64,000 nt of DNA from DASZTV01 sp035548125 (GTDB lineage: Bacteria; Actinomycetota; Actinomycetes; JAFAQI01). The notes under the pieces are model-generated. The model was not told the origin of the DNA, ran no database searches, and saw only the letters and a list, made by a program, of their open reading frames with translations. Position numbers and translations under genes: made by a program. Shown in pieces: positions 42,799 to 51,197 of the stretch. The stretch's first letter is position 1, and each line of letters opens with the position of its first letter. Location of the stretch: positions 35,138-99,137 of the forward strand of contig DASZTV010000105.1 in assembly GCA_035548125.1 (NCBI GenBank), given 5' to 3'.

Positions 42799-44562
42799 GT
42801 GGAGCGGCTGACCGGGGCGCAGGCGATGGTGCGCTCGTTGGAAGAGCTCGACGCGCAGGTGGTCTTCGGGATCCCCGGCGGCGCGATTCTTCCGGCGTAC
42901 GACCCGCTTTTCGACTCGCAGAAGGTTCGCCACATCCTGGTACGCCACGAGCAGGGGGCGGGCCACGCGGCGACCGGCTACGCGCAGGCGACCGGCCGGG
43001 TGGGCGTCTGCATGGCGACCAGCGGCCCGGGCGCGACGAACCTGGTCACGCCGATCGCCGACGCCTATATGGACTCGGTGCCGATCGTGGCGATCACCGG
43101 TCAGGTGCCGTCGGCCGCGATCGGGACGGACGCGTTCCAGGAGGCGGACATCTGCGGCATCACGATGCCGATCACCAAGCACAACTTCCTGGTGCAGGAC
43201 CCCGCCGACATCCCGCGCACGCTGAGTGAGGCCTTTCACATCGCGGCGACGGGGCGACCCGGCCCGGTGCTCGTCGACATCGCGAAGGACGCGCTGCAGT
43301 CGCAGTTCGACTTCAGCTGGCCGGTGGAGATGCAGCTGCCCGGTTACCGGCCGGCGGCCAAGCCGCACGGCAAGCAGGTGCGCGAGGCCGCACGCCTGAT
43401 GGTCGACGCGAAGCGTCCGGTGCTCTACGTCGGTGGCGGCGTGCTCAAGGCCCACGCGGCCGAGGAGCTGCGCCGCCTCGCCGAGCTGTCGGGGATCCCG
43501 GTCGTCACGACACTGATGGCGCGCGGGGCGTTCCCGGACTCCCACCCGCAGCACATGGGCATGCCCGGCATGCACGGGACCGTGTCCGCCGTCGCTGCGT
43601 TGCAGCGCTCCGATCTGTTGGTCGCCCTCGGTGCACGGTTCGACGACCGGGTGACCGGCAAGCTCTCGAGCTTCGCACCGGGCGCGACGGTCGTGCACGC
43701 CGACATCGACCCTGCGGAGATCTCGAAGAACCGTACGGCGGATGTGCCGATCGTCGGCGATGTCCGCGAGGTGATCGCCGACCTCGTCACCGCGCTCGAG
43801 GCGGAGCACGAGGCCGGTCGCCGGGGGGACTACGAGGCGTGGTGGAAGCAGTGCAACGGCTGGAAGAAGACCTACCCGCTCGGCTATGACGAGCACGAGG
43901 ACGGCACGCTGGTGCCGCAGTACGTGATCGAACGGCTCGGCAAGATCTGCGGGCCCGACACCGTCGTGGTCGCCGGCGTCGGCCAGCACCAGATGTGGGC
44001 GTCGCAGTTCGTGTCGTACGAGAAGCCGTACACCTGGATCAACTCCGGCGGCCTCGGGACCATGGGCTTTGCGGTGCCGGCCGCGATGGGTGCGAAGGTC
44101 GGCCGCCCGGATGCGCTGGTGTGGGCGATCGACGGTGACGGCTGCTTCCAGATGACCAACCAGGAGCTCACGACCTGCGCGATCGAGGGCATCCCGATCA
44201 AGGTCGCGGTCATCAACAACGGTTCGCTCGGGATGGTGCGGCAATGGCAGACCCTCTTCTACGAGGGTCGTTACTCCAACACCGACCTGAAGGCCGGGCG
44301 GACGCAGTACCTTCCCGACTTCGTGATGCTCGCGGAGGCGATGGGCTGCGTCGGTCTGCGCTGCGATGCCGCGGGCGACGTCGACGCGACGATCGAGAAG
44401 GCGATGGCGGTCGACGACGCGCCGGTCGTGGTCGACTTCGTGGTCGGCAAGGACGCGATGGTGTGGCCGATGGTGGCCGCTGGAACATCGAATGACGACA
44501 TCAAGATCGCGCGCGAGACCGCACCGGACTTCGACTACGAGATGGGTGAGGTCGTTGAGTAG
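42799..44562 (+). CDS. ilvB: Acetolactate synthase large subunit
   Basis: ThDP-dependent enzyme making acetolactate or acetohydroxybutyrate, first common step of Val, Leu and Ile synthesis; 587 residues. Glu51 in LVRHEQGAGHAA activates the cofactor. ATSGPGATNLVTPIADAYMD is the family signature, and GDGCFQMTNQELTT plus VAVINNGSLGMVRQWQ form the ThDP/Mg site. GGGAG eight bases upstream favours the GTG at 42799; GTG 42790 and 42793 are also in frame. Translation starts about 65 bases after the attenuator terminator, so expression depends on read-through. Confidence 0.96.
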   Translation: MERLTGAQAMVRSLEELDAQVVFGIPGGAILPAYDPLFDSQKVRHILVRHEQGAGHAATGYAQATGRVGVCMATSGPGATNLVTPIADAYMDSVPIVAITGQVPSAAIGTDAFQEADICGITMPITKHNFLVQDPADIPRTLSEAFHIAATGRPGPVLVDIAKDALQSQFDFSWPVEMQLPGYRPAAKPHGKQVREAARLMVDAKRPVLYVGGGVLKAHAAEELRRLAELSGIPVVTTLMARGAFPDSHPQHMGMPGMHGTVSAVAALQRSDLLVALGARFDDRVTGKLSSFAPGATVVHADIDPAEISKNRTADVPIVGDVREVIADLVTALEAEHEAGRRGDYEAWWKQCNGWKKTYPLGYDEHEDGTLVPQYVIERLGKICGPDTVVVAGVGQHQMWASQFVSYEKPYTWINSGGLGTMGFAVPAAMGAKVGRPDALVWAIDGDGCFQMTNQELTTCAIEGIPIKVAVINNGSLGMVRQWQTLFYEGRYSNTDLKAGRTQYLPDFVMLAEAMGCVGLRCDAAGDVDATIEKAMAVDDAPVVVDFVVGKDAMVWPMVAAGTSNDDIKIARETAPDFDYEMGEVVE

Positions 44563-45079
44563 GCACACGCTTTCCGTTCTGGTCGAGAACAAGCCGGGCG
44601 TGCTCGCCCGGGTCGCCTCGCTGTTCTCCCGTCGCGGGTTCAACATCGACTCCCTCGCGGTCGGCCCGACCGAGCACGGTGACGTCTCGCGGATGACGAT
44701 CGTCGTCAACGTCGAAGACCTACCGCTCGAGCAGGTGACCAAGCAGCTCAACAAGCTGGTGAACGTGCTGAAGGTCGTCGAGCTCGAGAACGAGTCGGCC
44801 GTCCAGCGCGAGCTGTTGCTCGTGAAGGTCAAGGCGGACCAGACGATTCGCTCGCAGGTGTTCGAGATCGTTCAGGTGTTCCGCGCGAAGGTCGTCGACG
44901 TGGCGACCGACGCCGTGACCATCGAGGTGACGGGAACCTCCGACAAGCTCGATGCCTTCATCAAGGTGCTGGAGCCGTACGGGATCCGCGAGCTCGTCCA
45001 GTCGGGGGTCGTGGCAGTCGGCCGCGGTGCCCGTAGCATCACTGATCGAACCCTTCGTTCCGTTGAAAGGACCGCGTAG
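44546..45079 (+). CDS. ilvN: Acetolactate synthase small (regulatory) subunit
   Basis: Regulatory subunit that binds valine and activates IlvB; 177 residues. The N-terminal ACT domain starts RHTLSVLVENKPGVLARVASLFSRR and continues GFNIDSLAVGPTEH. The C-terminal domain has AVTIEVTGTSDKLDAFIKVL and ends with RSITDR, as in other actinobacterial IlvN. GTG 44546 overlaps the end of ilvB by 17 bases; a TTG at 44555 is the alternative. Overlap implies translational coupling with ilvB, and ilvC follows after two bases. Confidence 0.94.
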   Translation: MRSLSRHTLSVLVENKPGVLARVASLFSRRGFNIDSLAVGPTEHGDVSRMTIVVNVEDLPLEQVTKQLNKLVNVLKVVELENESAVQRELLLVKVKADQTIRSQVFEIVQVFRAKVVDVATDAVTIEVTGTSDKLDAFIKVLEPYGIRELVQSGVVAVGRGARSITDRTLRSVERTA

Positions 45080-45081
45080 CC

Positions 45082-46080
45082 GTGCCCGAGATCTTCTATG
45101 ACGACGACGCCGACCTCGCGCTCGTCCAGGGCCGTAAGGTCGCCATCCTCGGCTACGGCTCACAGGGCCACGCCCACGCGCTGAACCTCCGGGACTCCGG
45201 CGTCGACGTCCGCGTCGGCCTCCCCGAAGGCTCGAAGAGCCGCGCGGCCGCCGAGGCCGAGGGGCTTCGGGTCGTCACACCCGCCGAGGCGTCGGCGGAG
45301 TCCGACCTGATCATGGTCCTGGCGCCCGACACCGTGCAGCGGCACCTGTTCGCCAACGACATCGAGCCCCACCTCTCCGACGGCGACGCGCTGTTCTTCG
45401 GTCATGGCTTCAACATCCGGTTCGGCTACATCACCGCCCCGGCCGGCGTCACCGTGGCGATGGTCGCGCCGAAGGGCCCCGGCCACCTGGTGCGCCGGCA
45501 GTTCCAGGAGGGCCGCGGCGTGCCGTGCCTCGTCGCGGTCGAGCAGGACCCGGACGGCAACGGCCTCGCGCTCGCGCTCTCGTACGCCAAGGGCATCGGC
45601 GGCACCCGCCCGGGAACGCTGAAGACTACCTTCACCGAGGAGACCGAAACCGACCTGTTCGGCGAGCAGGCCGTCCTCTGCGGCGGCGTGTCGGCGCTGG
45701 TCCAGGCCGGTTTCGAGACGCTGACCGAGGCCGGGTACCAGCCGGAGGCGGCGTACTTCGAGTGCCTCCACGAGCTGAAGCTGATCGTCGACCTGATGTA
45801 CGAGGGCGGCCTGGCGAAGATGCGCTGGTCGATCTCGGACACGGCGGAGTACGGCGACTACTCGCGCGGCCCGCGCGTCATCACCGACGCCACCAAGGCG
45901 GAGATGAAGCGGATCCTCGGCGAGATCCAGGACGGCACGTTCGCCCGCGAGTGGATCGCCGAGGACGACGCCGGACGGCCGAACTTCGACAAGTACCGCG
46001 CCGAGGGCGCGGCCCACCCGATCGAAGAGGTAGGCGGCAAGCTGCGCGGCCTGATGTCCTGGATCAGGCAGGACGCCTAA
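45082..46080 (+). CDS. ilvC: Ketol-acid reductoisomerase (class I)
   Basis: NADPH-dependent isomeroreductase of 332 residues, third gene of the ilv operon. The dinucleotide motif is ILGYGSQGHAHALNLRDSG (23-41). Catalytic and metal residues lie in ETETDLFGEQAVLCGG near 190-205 and FECLHELKLIVDLMYEGG near 227-244. The short form without the extra knot domain indicates class I. Starts at GTG 45082, two bases after ilvN, with GAAAGGA upstream. A large inverted repeat follows the stop codon. Confidence 0.97.
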   Translation: MPEIFYDDDADLALVQGRKVAILGYGSQGHAHALNLRDSGVDVRVGLPEGSKSRAAAEAEGLRVVTPAEASAESDLIMVLAPDTVQRHLFANDIEPHLSDGDALFFGHGFNIRFGYITAPAGVTVAMVAPKGPGHLVRRQFQEGRGVPCLVAVEQDPDGNGLALALSYAKGIGGTRPGTLKTTFTEETETDLFGEQAVLCGGVSALVQAGFETLTEAGYQPEAAYFECLHELKLIVDLMYEGGLAKMRWSISDTAEYGDYSRGPRVITDATKAEMKRILGEIQDGTFAREWIAEDDAGRPNFDKYRAEGAAHPIEEVGGKLRGLMSWIRQDA

Positions 46081-46119
46081 ACCCTCGCCACCAAACCCGG
46101 CCCCCCACCCCCGGTGCAG

Positions 46120-46203
46120 AAGAAAACACAAACGTTGCCAGGGTGGCTGACGAGGCGTCGACACACCCGGGAAACATCACTCCTTCAACGTTTGTGTTCT
46201 CTT
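46120..46203. repeat. Nested 18-bp inverted repeat between ilvC and serA
   Basis: The outer arms 46120-46137 and 46186-46203 pair over 18 bases with one mismatch (core AACACAAACGTTG with CAACGTTTGTGTT). Inside are GGGTG/CACCC and then GACG-agg-CGTC. The arms are A/T-rich compared with everything around. It could be the ilvC terminator (T-rich end), a structured RNA, or a small mobile-element remnant. Confidence 0.75.
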
Positions 46204-46244
46204 GCGGGCGGGTGGCGCCCGGCTGGCGGTAGTTCGGGGGTCAG

Positions 46245-46256
46245 TAGGGTTGCGTG
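46245..46256 (+). promoter_or_regulatory. Predicted leaderless promoter, -10 TAGGGT
   Basis: TAGGGT at 46245-46250, six bases, then the serA GTG at 46257. Confidence 0.55.
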
Positions 46257-47849
46257 GTGACTAAGCCGGTCGTCCTGATTGCCGAGGAGCTGGCGCCGGC
46301 GGCGCTGGGGGTCCTCGCGGAAGACTGCGAGGTACGCCACGTCGACGGCGCGGATCGGGCGGCGCTGCTTCCCGCGCTCGCCGACGTCGACGCGGTCATC
46401 GTGCGCAGCGCGACCCAGATCGACGCGGAGGCGCTGGCGGCCGGCACGCGGCTAAAGGTCGTCGCGCGGGCAGGTGTCGGGCTCGACAACGTCGACACCG
46501 AGGCGGCGACCGCGCGCGGCGTGCTCGTCGTCAACGCGCCGACCTCGAACATCACGTCCGCGGCGGAGCACGCGGTCGCGCTGCTGCTGTCAGCGGCACG
46601 CAACATCCCTGCGGCCAACGAGTCGTTGAAGGCCGGGCAGTGGAAGCGCAGCGCGTTCACCGGCGTCGAGGTCGCCGACAAGACCGTCGGCGTCGTCGGG
46701 CTCGGCAAGATCGGCCAGCTCTTCGCCGAGCGGCTGAAGGCCTTCGGCGTGCGCCTGGTCGCCTACGACCCCTACGTGCCCGCCGCCCGCGGCGCGCAGC
46801 TCGGCGTTCAGATGATGGCGCTCGACGAGGTCCTCGCCGAGAGCGACTTCATCTCCATCCACCTGCCGAAGACGAAGGAGACGGCCGGCCTGATCGGCGA
46901 GCGCGAGATCGCGCTGATGAAGCCCGGCGCGATTCTCGTCAACGCGGCCCGGGGTGGGCTGGTCGACGAGGCCGCACTGGCACTCGCGCTGAAGGAGGGC
47001 CGGATCGGCGGCGCCGCCTTCGACGTCTACGCCACAGAGCCGTGCACGGACTCGCCGCTTTTCGCCGAGCCGCGCGCGGTGGTCACCCCGCACCTCGGCG
47101 CCTCGACCGCCGAGGCGCAGGACAAGGCCGGCCTCGCGGTGGCGCGGTCGGTGAAGCTCGCCCTCGCCGGCGAGCTCGTTCCCGACGCTGTGAACGTCAA
47201 GGGCGGCGCGGTTGCCGAGGAGCTGCGCCCGAGCCTGCCGCTGATCGAGCGGCTCGGCCGGCTGTTCACTGCGCTGGCGGCCGGTGCTCCCGCCGGCCTG
47301 ACGGTGGACATCCGCGGCGAGATCGCTGCCTTCGACGTGTCCGTGCTGCAGCTCGGCGCGCTGCGCGGCGTCTTCACCGACGTGGTCGAGGACCAGGTCA
47401 CCTACGTCAACGCGCCGCTACTCGCCGCAGAGCGCGGCGTCGAGGTCACGCTCACCTCGACCGAGGAGTGCCCGGACTACCGCAACCTGATCACCGTGCG
47501 GGGCACTCTGCCGGACGGGACGACAGTGTCGGTCGGCGGCAACCTCACCGGACCCCGCATGGTGCAGAAGCTGGTCGGCGTCAACGGCTTCGACGTCGAG
47601 GTTGCGCTCGCGGAGGACATGGTCTTCGTCACCTACGACGACCGCCCCGGCATCGTCGGTGCGGTGGGCCAGCTGCTCGGACAGGCGGGCGTGAACATCG
47701 CCGGGATGCAGGTCTCGCGTACCTCCGAGGGCGGTCAGGCGCTCATGGTGCTCACCATCGACTCGGCCATCCCGCCCGCGGTCCTCGACGAGATCGCGGC
47801 CTCCGTCGGTGCGTCGCAGGTCCGCGCCGCGCACCTGCCGCTGGACTGA
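46257..47849 (+). CDS. serA: D-3-phosphoglycerate dehydrogenase
   Basis: First step of serine synthesis, oxidising 3-phosphoglycerate with NAD. The 530-residue long form has a substrate domain, a Rossmann domain (GVVGLGKIGQLFAERLKAFG), catalytic Arg in NAARGGLVDE, Glu and His in TPHLGAST, then an allosteric substrate-binding domain and a C-terminal ACT domain (FVTYDDRPGIVGAVGQLLG) for feedback by serine. The promoter position favours GTG 46257 over GTG 46254. In actinobacteria serA commonly lies between ilvC and leuB, as here. Confidence 0.96.
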   Translation: MTKPVVLIAEELAPAALGVLAEDCEVRHVDGADRAALLPALADVDAVIVRSATQIDAEALAAGTRLKVVARAGVGLDNVDTEAATARGVLVVNAPTSNITSAAEHAVALLLSAARNIPAANESLKAGQWKRSAFTGVEVADKTVGVVGLGKIGQLFAERLKAFGVRLVAYDPYVPAARGAQLGVQMMALDEVLAESDFISIHLPKTKETAGLIGEREIALMKPGAILVNAARGGLVDEAALALALKEGRIGGAAFDVYATEPCTDSPLFAEPRAVVTPHLGASTAEAQDKAGLAVARSVKLALAGELVPDAVNVKGGAVAEELRPSLPLIERLGRLFTALAAGAPAGLTVDIRGEIAAFDVSVLQLGALRGVFTDVVEDQVTYVNAPLLAAERGVEVTLTSTEECPDYRNLITVRGTLPDGTTVSVGGNLTGPRMVQKLVGVNGFDVEVALAEDMVFVTYDDRPGIVGAVGQLLGQAGVNIAGMQVSRTSEGGQALMVLTIDSAIPPAVLDEIAASVGASQVRAAHLPLD

Positions 47850-47851
47850 CC

Positions 47852-48712
47852 GTGGCTGAGTCACTGCTCCGGCTCGACACGCCGGACGGCGAGTCGATCG
47901 CGGTCCACGTGATCGGCGACGGCCCACCTCTCGTGTGCGTGCCCGGCGGGCCGGCGCGCGCGTCGGAGTATCTCGAGGACCTCGCCGGGCTGTCGGAGCG
48001 ACGCAGGCTGCTTCGGGTCGATTTGCGCGGCACCGGAATGTCGCCGCTGCCGGCCGACCGCGACTCTCTCGCCTTCCACCGGCTTGCGGACGACCTCGAG
48101 GTGGTGCGGGAGTCACAAGGCCTGGACGCGATGGACGTGATCGCGCATTCCGCAGGCGGCTTCGTCACCCTCGCCTATGCGGCGAAGCATCCGGAGCGGC
48201 TCGGTCGCGTCGTACTCGTCACCCCTTCCGGCAAGCCGTTCGGCGACGTCGAGGCCGACATCGCGGCCATCCGGGCGAGTCGATCGGACGAACCCTGGTA
48301 CGCCGAGGCCGCCGCGGTCGAGGCGGAGCTCAAGCTGATGCCGGAGCGGATGCGGCAGCGGTTCGACCCGCAGCTGCGCGTGTTCGGCTACGCGCGCTGG
48401 GACGAGCGATCACAGGCGCACGCCGAGTCCACCGACCGGCAGATGTCGATGCGGGCCATGGCCGCGTTCGTTCCCGGTCCCGAGGTTGCCGCGGAGTTCG
48501 ACCTCAGAGAGCGGCTCAAGGCGCTCGAGGCTCCCGTCCTGGTCATCGTCGGAGCGCTCGACGGCATCACGGGGGTGAAGGCGGGTCATCTCGTCGCGGA
48601 CATGCTGCCGAACGCCACGGTGGTGGAGCTGCCGAACGCCTCGCACAACCCGTGGATCGACTGCCCGGAGGAGTTCCGGCAGACGGTGGTCAGCTTTCTC
48701 GAAGCAGGCTGA
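47852..48712 (+). CDS. Alpha/beta hydrolase (proline iminopeptidase-like)
   Basis: A 286-residue hydrolase starting two bases after serA. Oxyanion segment VCVPGGPARAS near 28-38, VDLRGTGMS near 56-64, nucleophile Ser100 in AHSAGG, a possible acid in GALDGITG, and His in NASHNPW near 270. The VPGGP and RGTGxS motifs recall prolyl iminopeptidases and related amidases or esterases. Substrate unknown. Its 3' end overlaps the 3' end of the convergent oxidoreductase gene by 23 bases. Confidence 0.83.
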   Translation: MAESLLRLDTPDGESIAVHVIGDGPPLVCVPGGPARASEYLEDLAGLSERRRLLRVDLRGTGMSPLPADRDSLAFHRLADDLEVVRESQGLDAMDVIAHSAGGFVTLAYAAKHPERLGRVVLVTPSGKPFGDVEADIAAIRASRSDEPWYAEAAAVEAELKLMPERMRQRFDPQLRVFGYARWDERSQAHAESTDRQMSMRAMAAFVPGPEVAAEFDLRERLKALEAPVLVIVGALDGITGVKAGHLVADMLPNATVVELPNASHNPWIDCPEEFRQTVVSFLEAG

Positions 48713-49733
48713 GCAGCTCGGCAGTGAGGTCCGGCCCGGCACCTTGCGGCATGGTCAGCGCGACCCGGGTCGCTTCAGCGAACCGTTCCCTGACCCCGGC
48801 CGCGCACTCCGCGGGGGTGCCGCAGACCGCCAGCGTCCGCAGCATCGTGTCGTCGATGAGATCGCCCATCTCGGCCCAGCGGCCTTCCTTGGAGAGCCGG
48901 TTCAGCTCCGGCTGCAGGTCTTCCCATCCTTCTGCCTCGAGCACGGGGCGGTATGACGGGGTCGAGCCGTAGAACGCGAGCCGAGCGCGGGTGTCGGCTT
49001 CGGCGGCGGTCATCTCCTCCTCGGTCCGCCCGCAGCAGATCATCGCCTCGAGGATCAGCTGGAAGGTGTCGCCGTCGGACCCGCGGGCCGGCCGACCGGC
49101 GGCGGCGAGGCCGGCGTCGACGGCGGGAAGCGTGCGTTCGGTCAGGTGCCGCCGGCTGTTGAACGGATGGGTCAGCAGCCCGTCCGCCACCTCCGCGACC
49201 ATCTGGGTCATCTTCGGGCCGAGCCCGCCCAGCAGGATCGGTGGCGGCCCGTACTCGTTCGGACCCGGGTTGAAGAACGGCGTCATCAGCGTGTGCGACG
49301 TGTAGGTGCCGTGGTAGTCGAGCTTCTCTCCGGTCTGCCACGCGTCGAAGATCGCGTGAATCGCCTCGACCCACTCGCGCATCTGACCGACAGGGGACTC
49401 CCACCGAGATCCGTACCGACGCTCGATGTGGGTCTTGATCTGGCTGCCGAGACCGAGCCGGAAGTTCCCCCCGGACAGTGTCTGCAGATCCCACGCGGCG
49501 TACGCGAGGGTCAGTGGCGAACGGGGGAGCGCGATCGCGACGTTGGTCATCAGGTGCAGTCCGGTGCCTGCCGTCGCTGCCGTGACCAGCGGGAAGAACG
49601 GGTCGTGCGCGCCCTCGAACGTGAAGGCGCCGTCGAACCCGACTTCGGCGAGCCGCCGGATCTCGACATCCTCTTGGCCGAGGGGAGCAACGAGGTGAGT
49701 GTCGACGGGCAGGCGGTGGGAGTCCTTGGGCAT
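48690..49733 (-). CDS. LLM-class F420-dependent oxidoreductase
   Basis: Luciferase-like monooxygenase-fold protein of 347 residues, probably F420-linked. RRLAEVGFDGAFTFEG near 25-40, TNVAIALPRSPLTLAYAAWDLQTLSGGNFRLGLG near 68-101, and PPPILLGGLGPKMTQMVAEVADG near 165-187 are typical. It differs clearly from the other LLM enzyme at 7.7-8.7 kb. The ATG at 49733 fits a -10 box seven bases upstream. Divergent from a yjbQ-like gene by 18 bases. Confidence 0.86.
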   Translation of the reverse strand: MPKDSHRLPVDTHLVAPLGQEDVEIRRLAEVGFDGAFTFEGAHDPFFPLVTAATAGTGLHLMTNVAIALPRSPLTLAYAAWDLQTLSGGNFRLGLGSQIKTHIERRYGSRWESPVGQMREWVEAIHAIFDAWQTGEKLDYHGTYTSHTLMTPFFNPGPNEYGPPPILLGGLGPKMTQMVAEVADGLLTHPFNSRRHLTERTLPAVDAGLAAAGRPARGSDGDTFQLILEAMICCGRTEEEMTAAEADTRARLAFYGSTPSYRPVLEAEGWEDLQPELNRLSKEGRWAEMGDLIDDTMLRTLAVCGTPAECAAGVRERFAEATRVALTMPQGAGPDLTAELLSLLRES

Positions 49734-49751
49734 GTCGGGCACCCTATGGGT
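49734..49751. promoter_or_regulatory. Shared divergent leaderless promoter (LLM gene / yjbQ-like gene)
   Basis: Start codons are 18 bases apart. Minus strand: TAGGGT (49746-49741) seven bases before the ATG at 49733. Plus strand: CACCCT (49740-49745) six bases before the ATG at 49752. The two -10 boxes are nearly the same six base pairs. Confidence 0.5.
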
Positions 49752-50150
49752 ATGCGGACCAAGACATTCGAGATCACGACCGGCTCGACCCTGGTCACCG
49801 ACGTCACTGACGAAGTTGCCGACTTCGTGGGTGACAGTGTCGCCGGTCTGATCAATGTGTTCGTGCCTCACGCGACCGCAGGGGTCGCGTTGATGGAGAC
49901 AGGTTCGGGCAGCGAGAGCGACCTCGCGACGGTGATCGACCGACTCGCACCGAGGGAGGACATCTATCGCCATCGCCACGGCACGCGGGGACATGGCCGG
50001 GACCACGTCCTGCCGGCGTTCGTGTCACCGTCATTGACAATCCCCGTCGACGACGGCCGGTTGGCGCTGGGCACCTGGCAGAGCGTCGTACTCGTCGATC
50101 CCAACGTCGACAACAGGTCCCGGACGGTGCGGCTCAGCTTCCTCGACTAG
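49752..50150 (+). CDS. YjbQ/UPF0047 family protein
   Basis: A 132-residue single-domain protein of the UPF0047 family, for which a weak thiamine-phosphate synthase activity has been reported in E. coli. The signature is FVPHATAGVALMETGS near 37-52, then RHGTRGHGRDHVLPAFVSPSLTIPV near 74-98 and GTWQSVVLVD near 107-116, with the conserved His and Glu of the family. Physiological role unknown. ATG 49752 is used; an in-frame ATG six bases upstream overlaps the predicted -10. Confidence 0.88.
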   Translation: MRTKTFEITTGSTLVTDVTDEVADFVGDSVAGLINVFVPHATAGVALMETGSGSESDLATVIDRLAPREDIYRHRHGTRGHGRDHVLPAFVSPSLTIPVDDGRLALGTWQSVVLVDPNVDNRSRTVRLSFLD

Positions 50151-50201
50151 CCCTCGAGCCAACCTTTCGGGCGTCTCCACGCGTGTTTCGGGGCAACCAG
50201 G

Positions 50202-51059
50202 GTGCGCTCGACGCATCCTTACTGGGTGACGGATGCAGTGGCCGAGCCGACGTGGGTCTGCGTCGGCTGCCACGCGCGGGTGCCGATGGCCGAGAACGTC
50301 TGCACCTCTTGCGGCAGGGCGTTCGGCGAGGGTCTTGCCGCGTCCTCCGAGCGGGCGAAGGTCAGGGACTTCGCGCGGTGGGGCTGGCTCCTGAAGGAGT
50401 TCGTGCTCCTCAACATCCTCTTCGTCATCTGGCGGGTCGTCGGGCACTACTCGGTCTTCCACGAAGCCGGTGCCTTCGGCCGCGGTCGCTGGCTCTGGCA
50501 TGCCGAGCGGGTGCTGCACCTGCCCAGCGAAGCCGCCCTGCAGCGGCAGATCCTCGGGCACGAGACGTGGTCGCGGATCGCCAACGGCTACTACGCGTGG
50601 GCACACATCGTCGTATTCGCAGTCGCGCTGCTGTGGCTGATGATCCGCCACCGTGAGGTCTATCCGAAGTGGCGCAACCTCGTGGTCGGCTTCACCGGCA
50701 TCTCGCTGCTGATCGCCTGGATGCCGACCGCGCCGCCTCGGCTGATCCCGAGCTTCGGCATGGTGGACCTCGCGGCTCGCTACCACCAGTCCGTGTACGA
50801 CGGGCTCGGCAAGGGCGTCACGGACCAGCTCTCGGCGATGCCCTCGGTGCACGTCGGCTGGGCGGTCCTGGTGGCGGCCGCGATCATCGTCGTCACTCGC
50901 AGCAGGTGGCGCTGGCTTGCGCTGATCCACCCGGTGCTCACGACGTACTTCATCGTCGTCACGGCCAACCACTACTGGCTGGACGGCGTCGCCGCGCTCG
51001 TCCTCTTGGCCCTCGTGTATTTCGGGATGCGACGGCTGCGCCCGAGTTTGGTACCGTAA
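50202..51059 (+). CDS. PAP2-superfamily membrane protein with N-terminal zinc ribbon
   Basis: A 285-residue integral membrane protein. Residues 20-37 form a zinc ribbon (CVGC, then CTSC). About six membrane helices follow from residue 62. The phosphatase or transferase motifs are those of the inositolphosphotransferase-like PAP2_3 group: PTAPPRL near 177-183, SAMPSVHVGWA near 212-222 and NHYWLDGVAAL near 254-264. Likely substrate: a lipid-linked phosphate or phosphoinositol lipid. The ribbon fused to this enzyme is unusual. Start uncertain (GTG 50202, 50226 or 50238); all keep the ribbon. Confidence 0.82.
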   Translation: MRSTHPYWVTDAVAEPTWVCVGCHARVPMAENVCTSCGRAFGEGLAASSERAKVRDFARWGWLLKEFVLLNILFVIWRVVGHYSVFHEAGAFGRGRWLWHAERVLHLPSEAALQRQILGHETWSRIANGYYAWAHIVVFAVALLWLMIRHREVYPKWRNLVVGFTGISLLIAWMPTAPPRLIPSFGMVDLAARYHQSVYDGLGKGVTDQLSAMPSVHVGWAVLVAAAIIVVTRSRWRWLALIHPVLTTYFIVVTANHYWLDGVAALVLLALVYFGMRRLRPSLVP

Positions 51060-51067
51060 TCAACGAG

Positions 51068-51100
51068 ATGCACGCGCTCCTGCTCCTTACCCGCCCGTAG
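51068..51100 (+). CDS. leuA leader peptide (attenuator)
   Basis: Ten-residue peptide MHALLLLTRP with four consecutive Leu codons (CTC CTG CTC CTT), 97 bases before leuA. The stop codon lies inside the 5' arm of the hairpin at 51094-51130. This is the classical design of leucine attenuation and matches short Leu-rich leaders reported ahead of leuA in Streptomyces. Confidence 0.85.
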   Translation: MHALLLLTRP

Positions 51101-51130
51101 CGGGGTCGACCACCGGCCCCCCGCTGCGGG
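51094..51130 (+). promoter_or_regulatory. leuA leader hairpin
   Basis: CCCGTAGCGGGG (51094-51105) pairs with CCCCGCTGCGGG (51119-51130) over 12 pairs including one T-G wobble, loop of 13. The 5' arm contains the end and stop codon of the leader peptide. No U-run follows, so termination may need Rho, or the hairpin may be an anti-antiterminator. Confidence 0.75.
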
Positions 51131-51197
51131 AGTCGGCTGTGACCAGAAACAGCGCGCCGGTTTGCCACTCGACATCCTCGACAGGAGCAAACCCGAA

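Noticed and set aside
42325..44832. An 835-codon minus-strand open frame across ilvD-ilvB.
   Set aside because: It crosses the leader region and two recognised genes, has His/Arg/Asp-rich shadow composition and no motif.
51060..51197. T-box riboswitch before leuA.
   Set aside because: I see no T-box sequence or specifier-loop layout; four Leu codons in a short frame explain the leader better.
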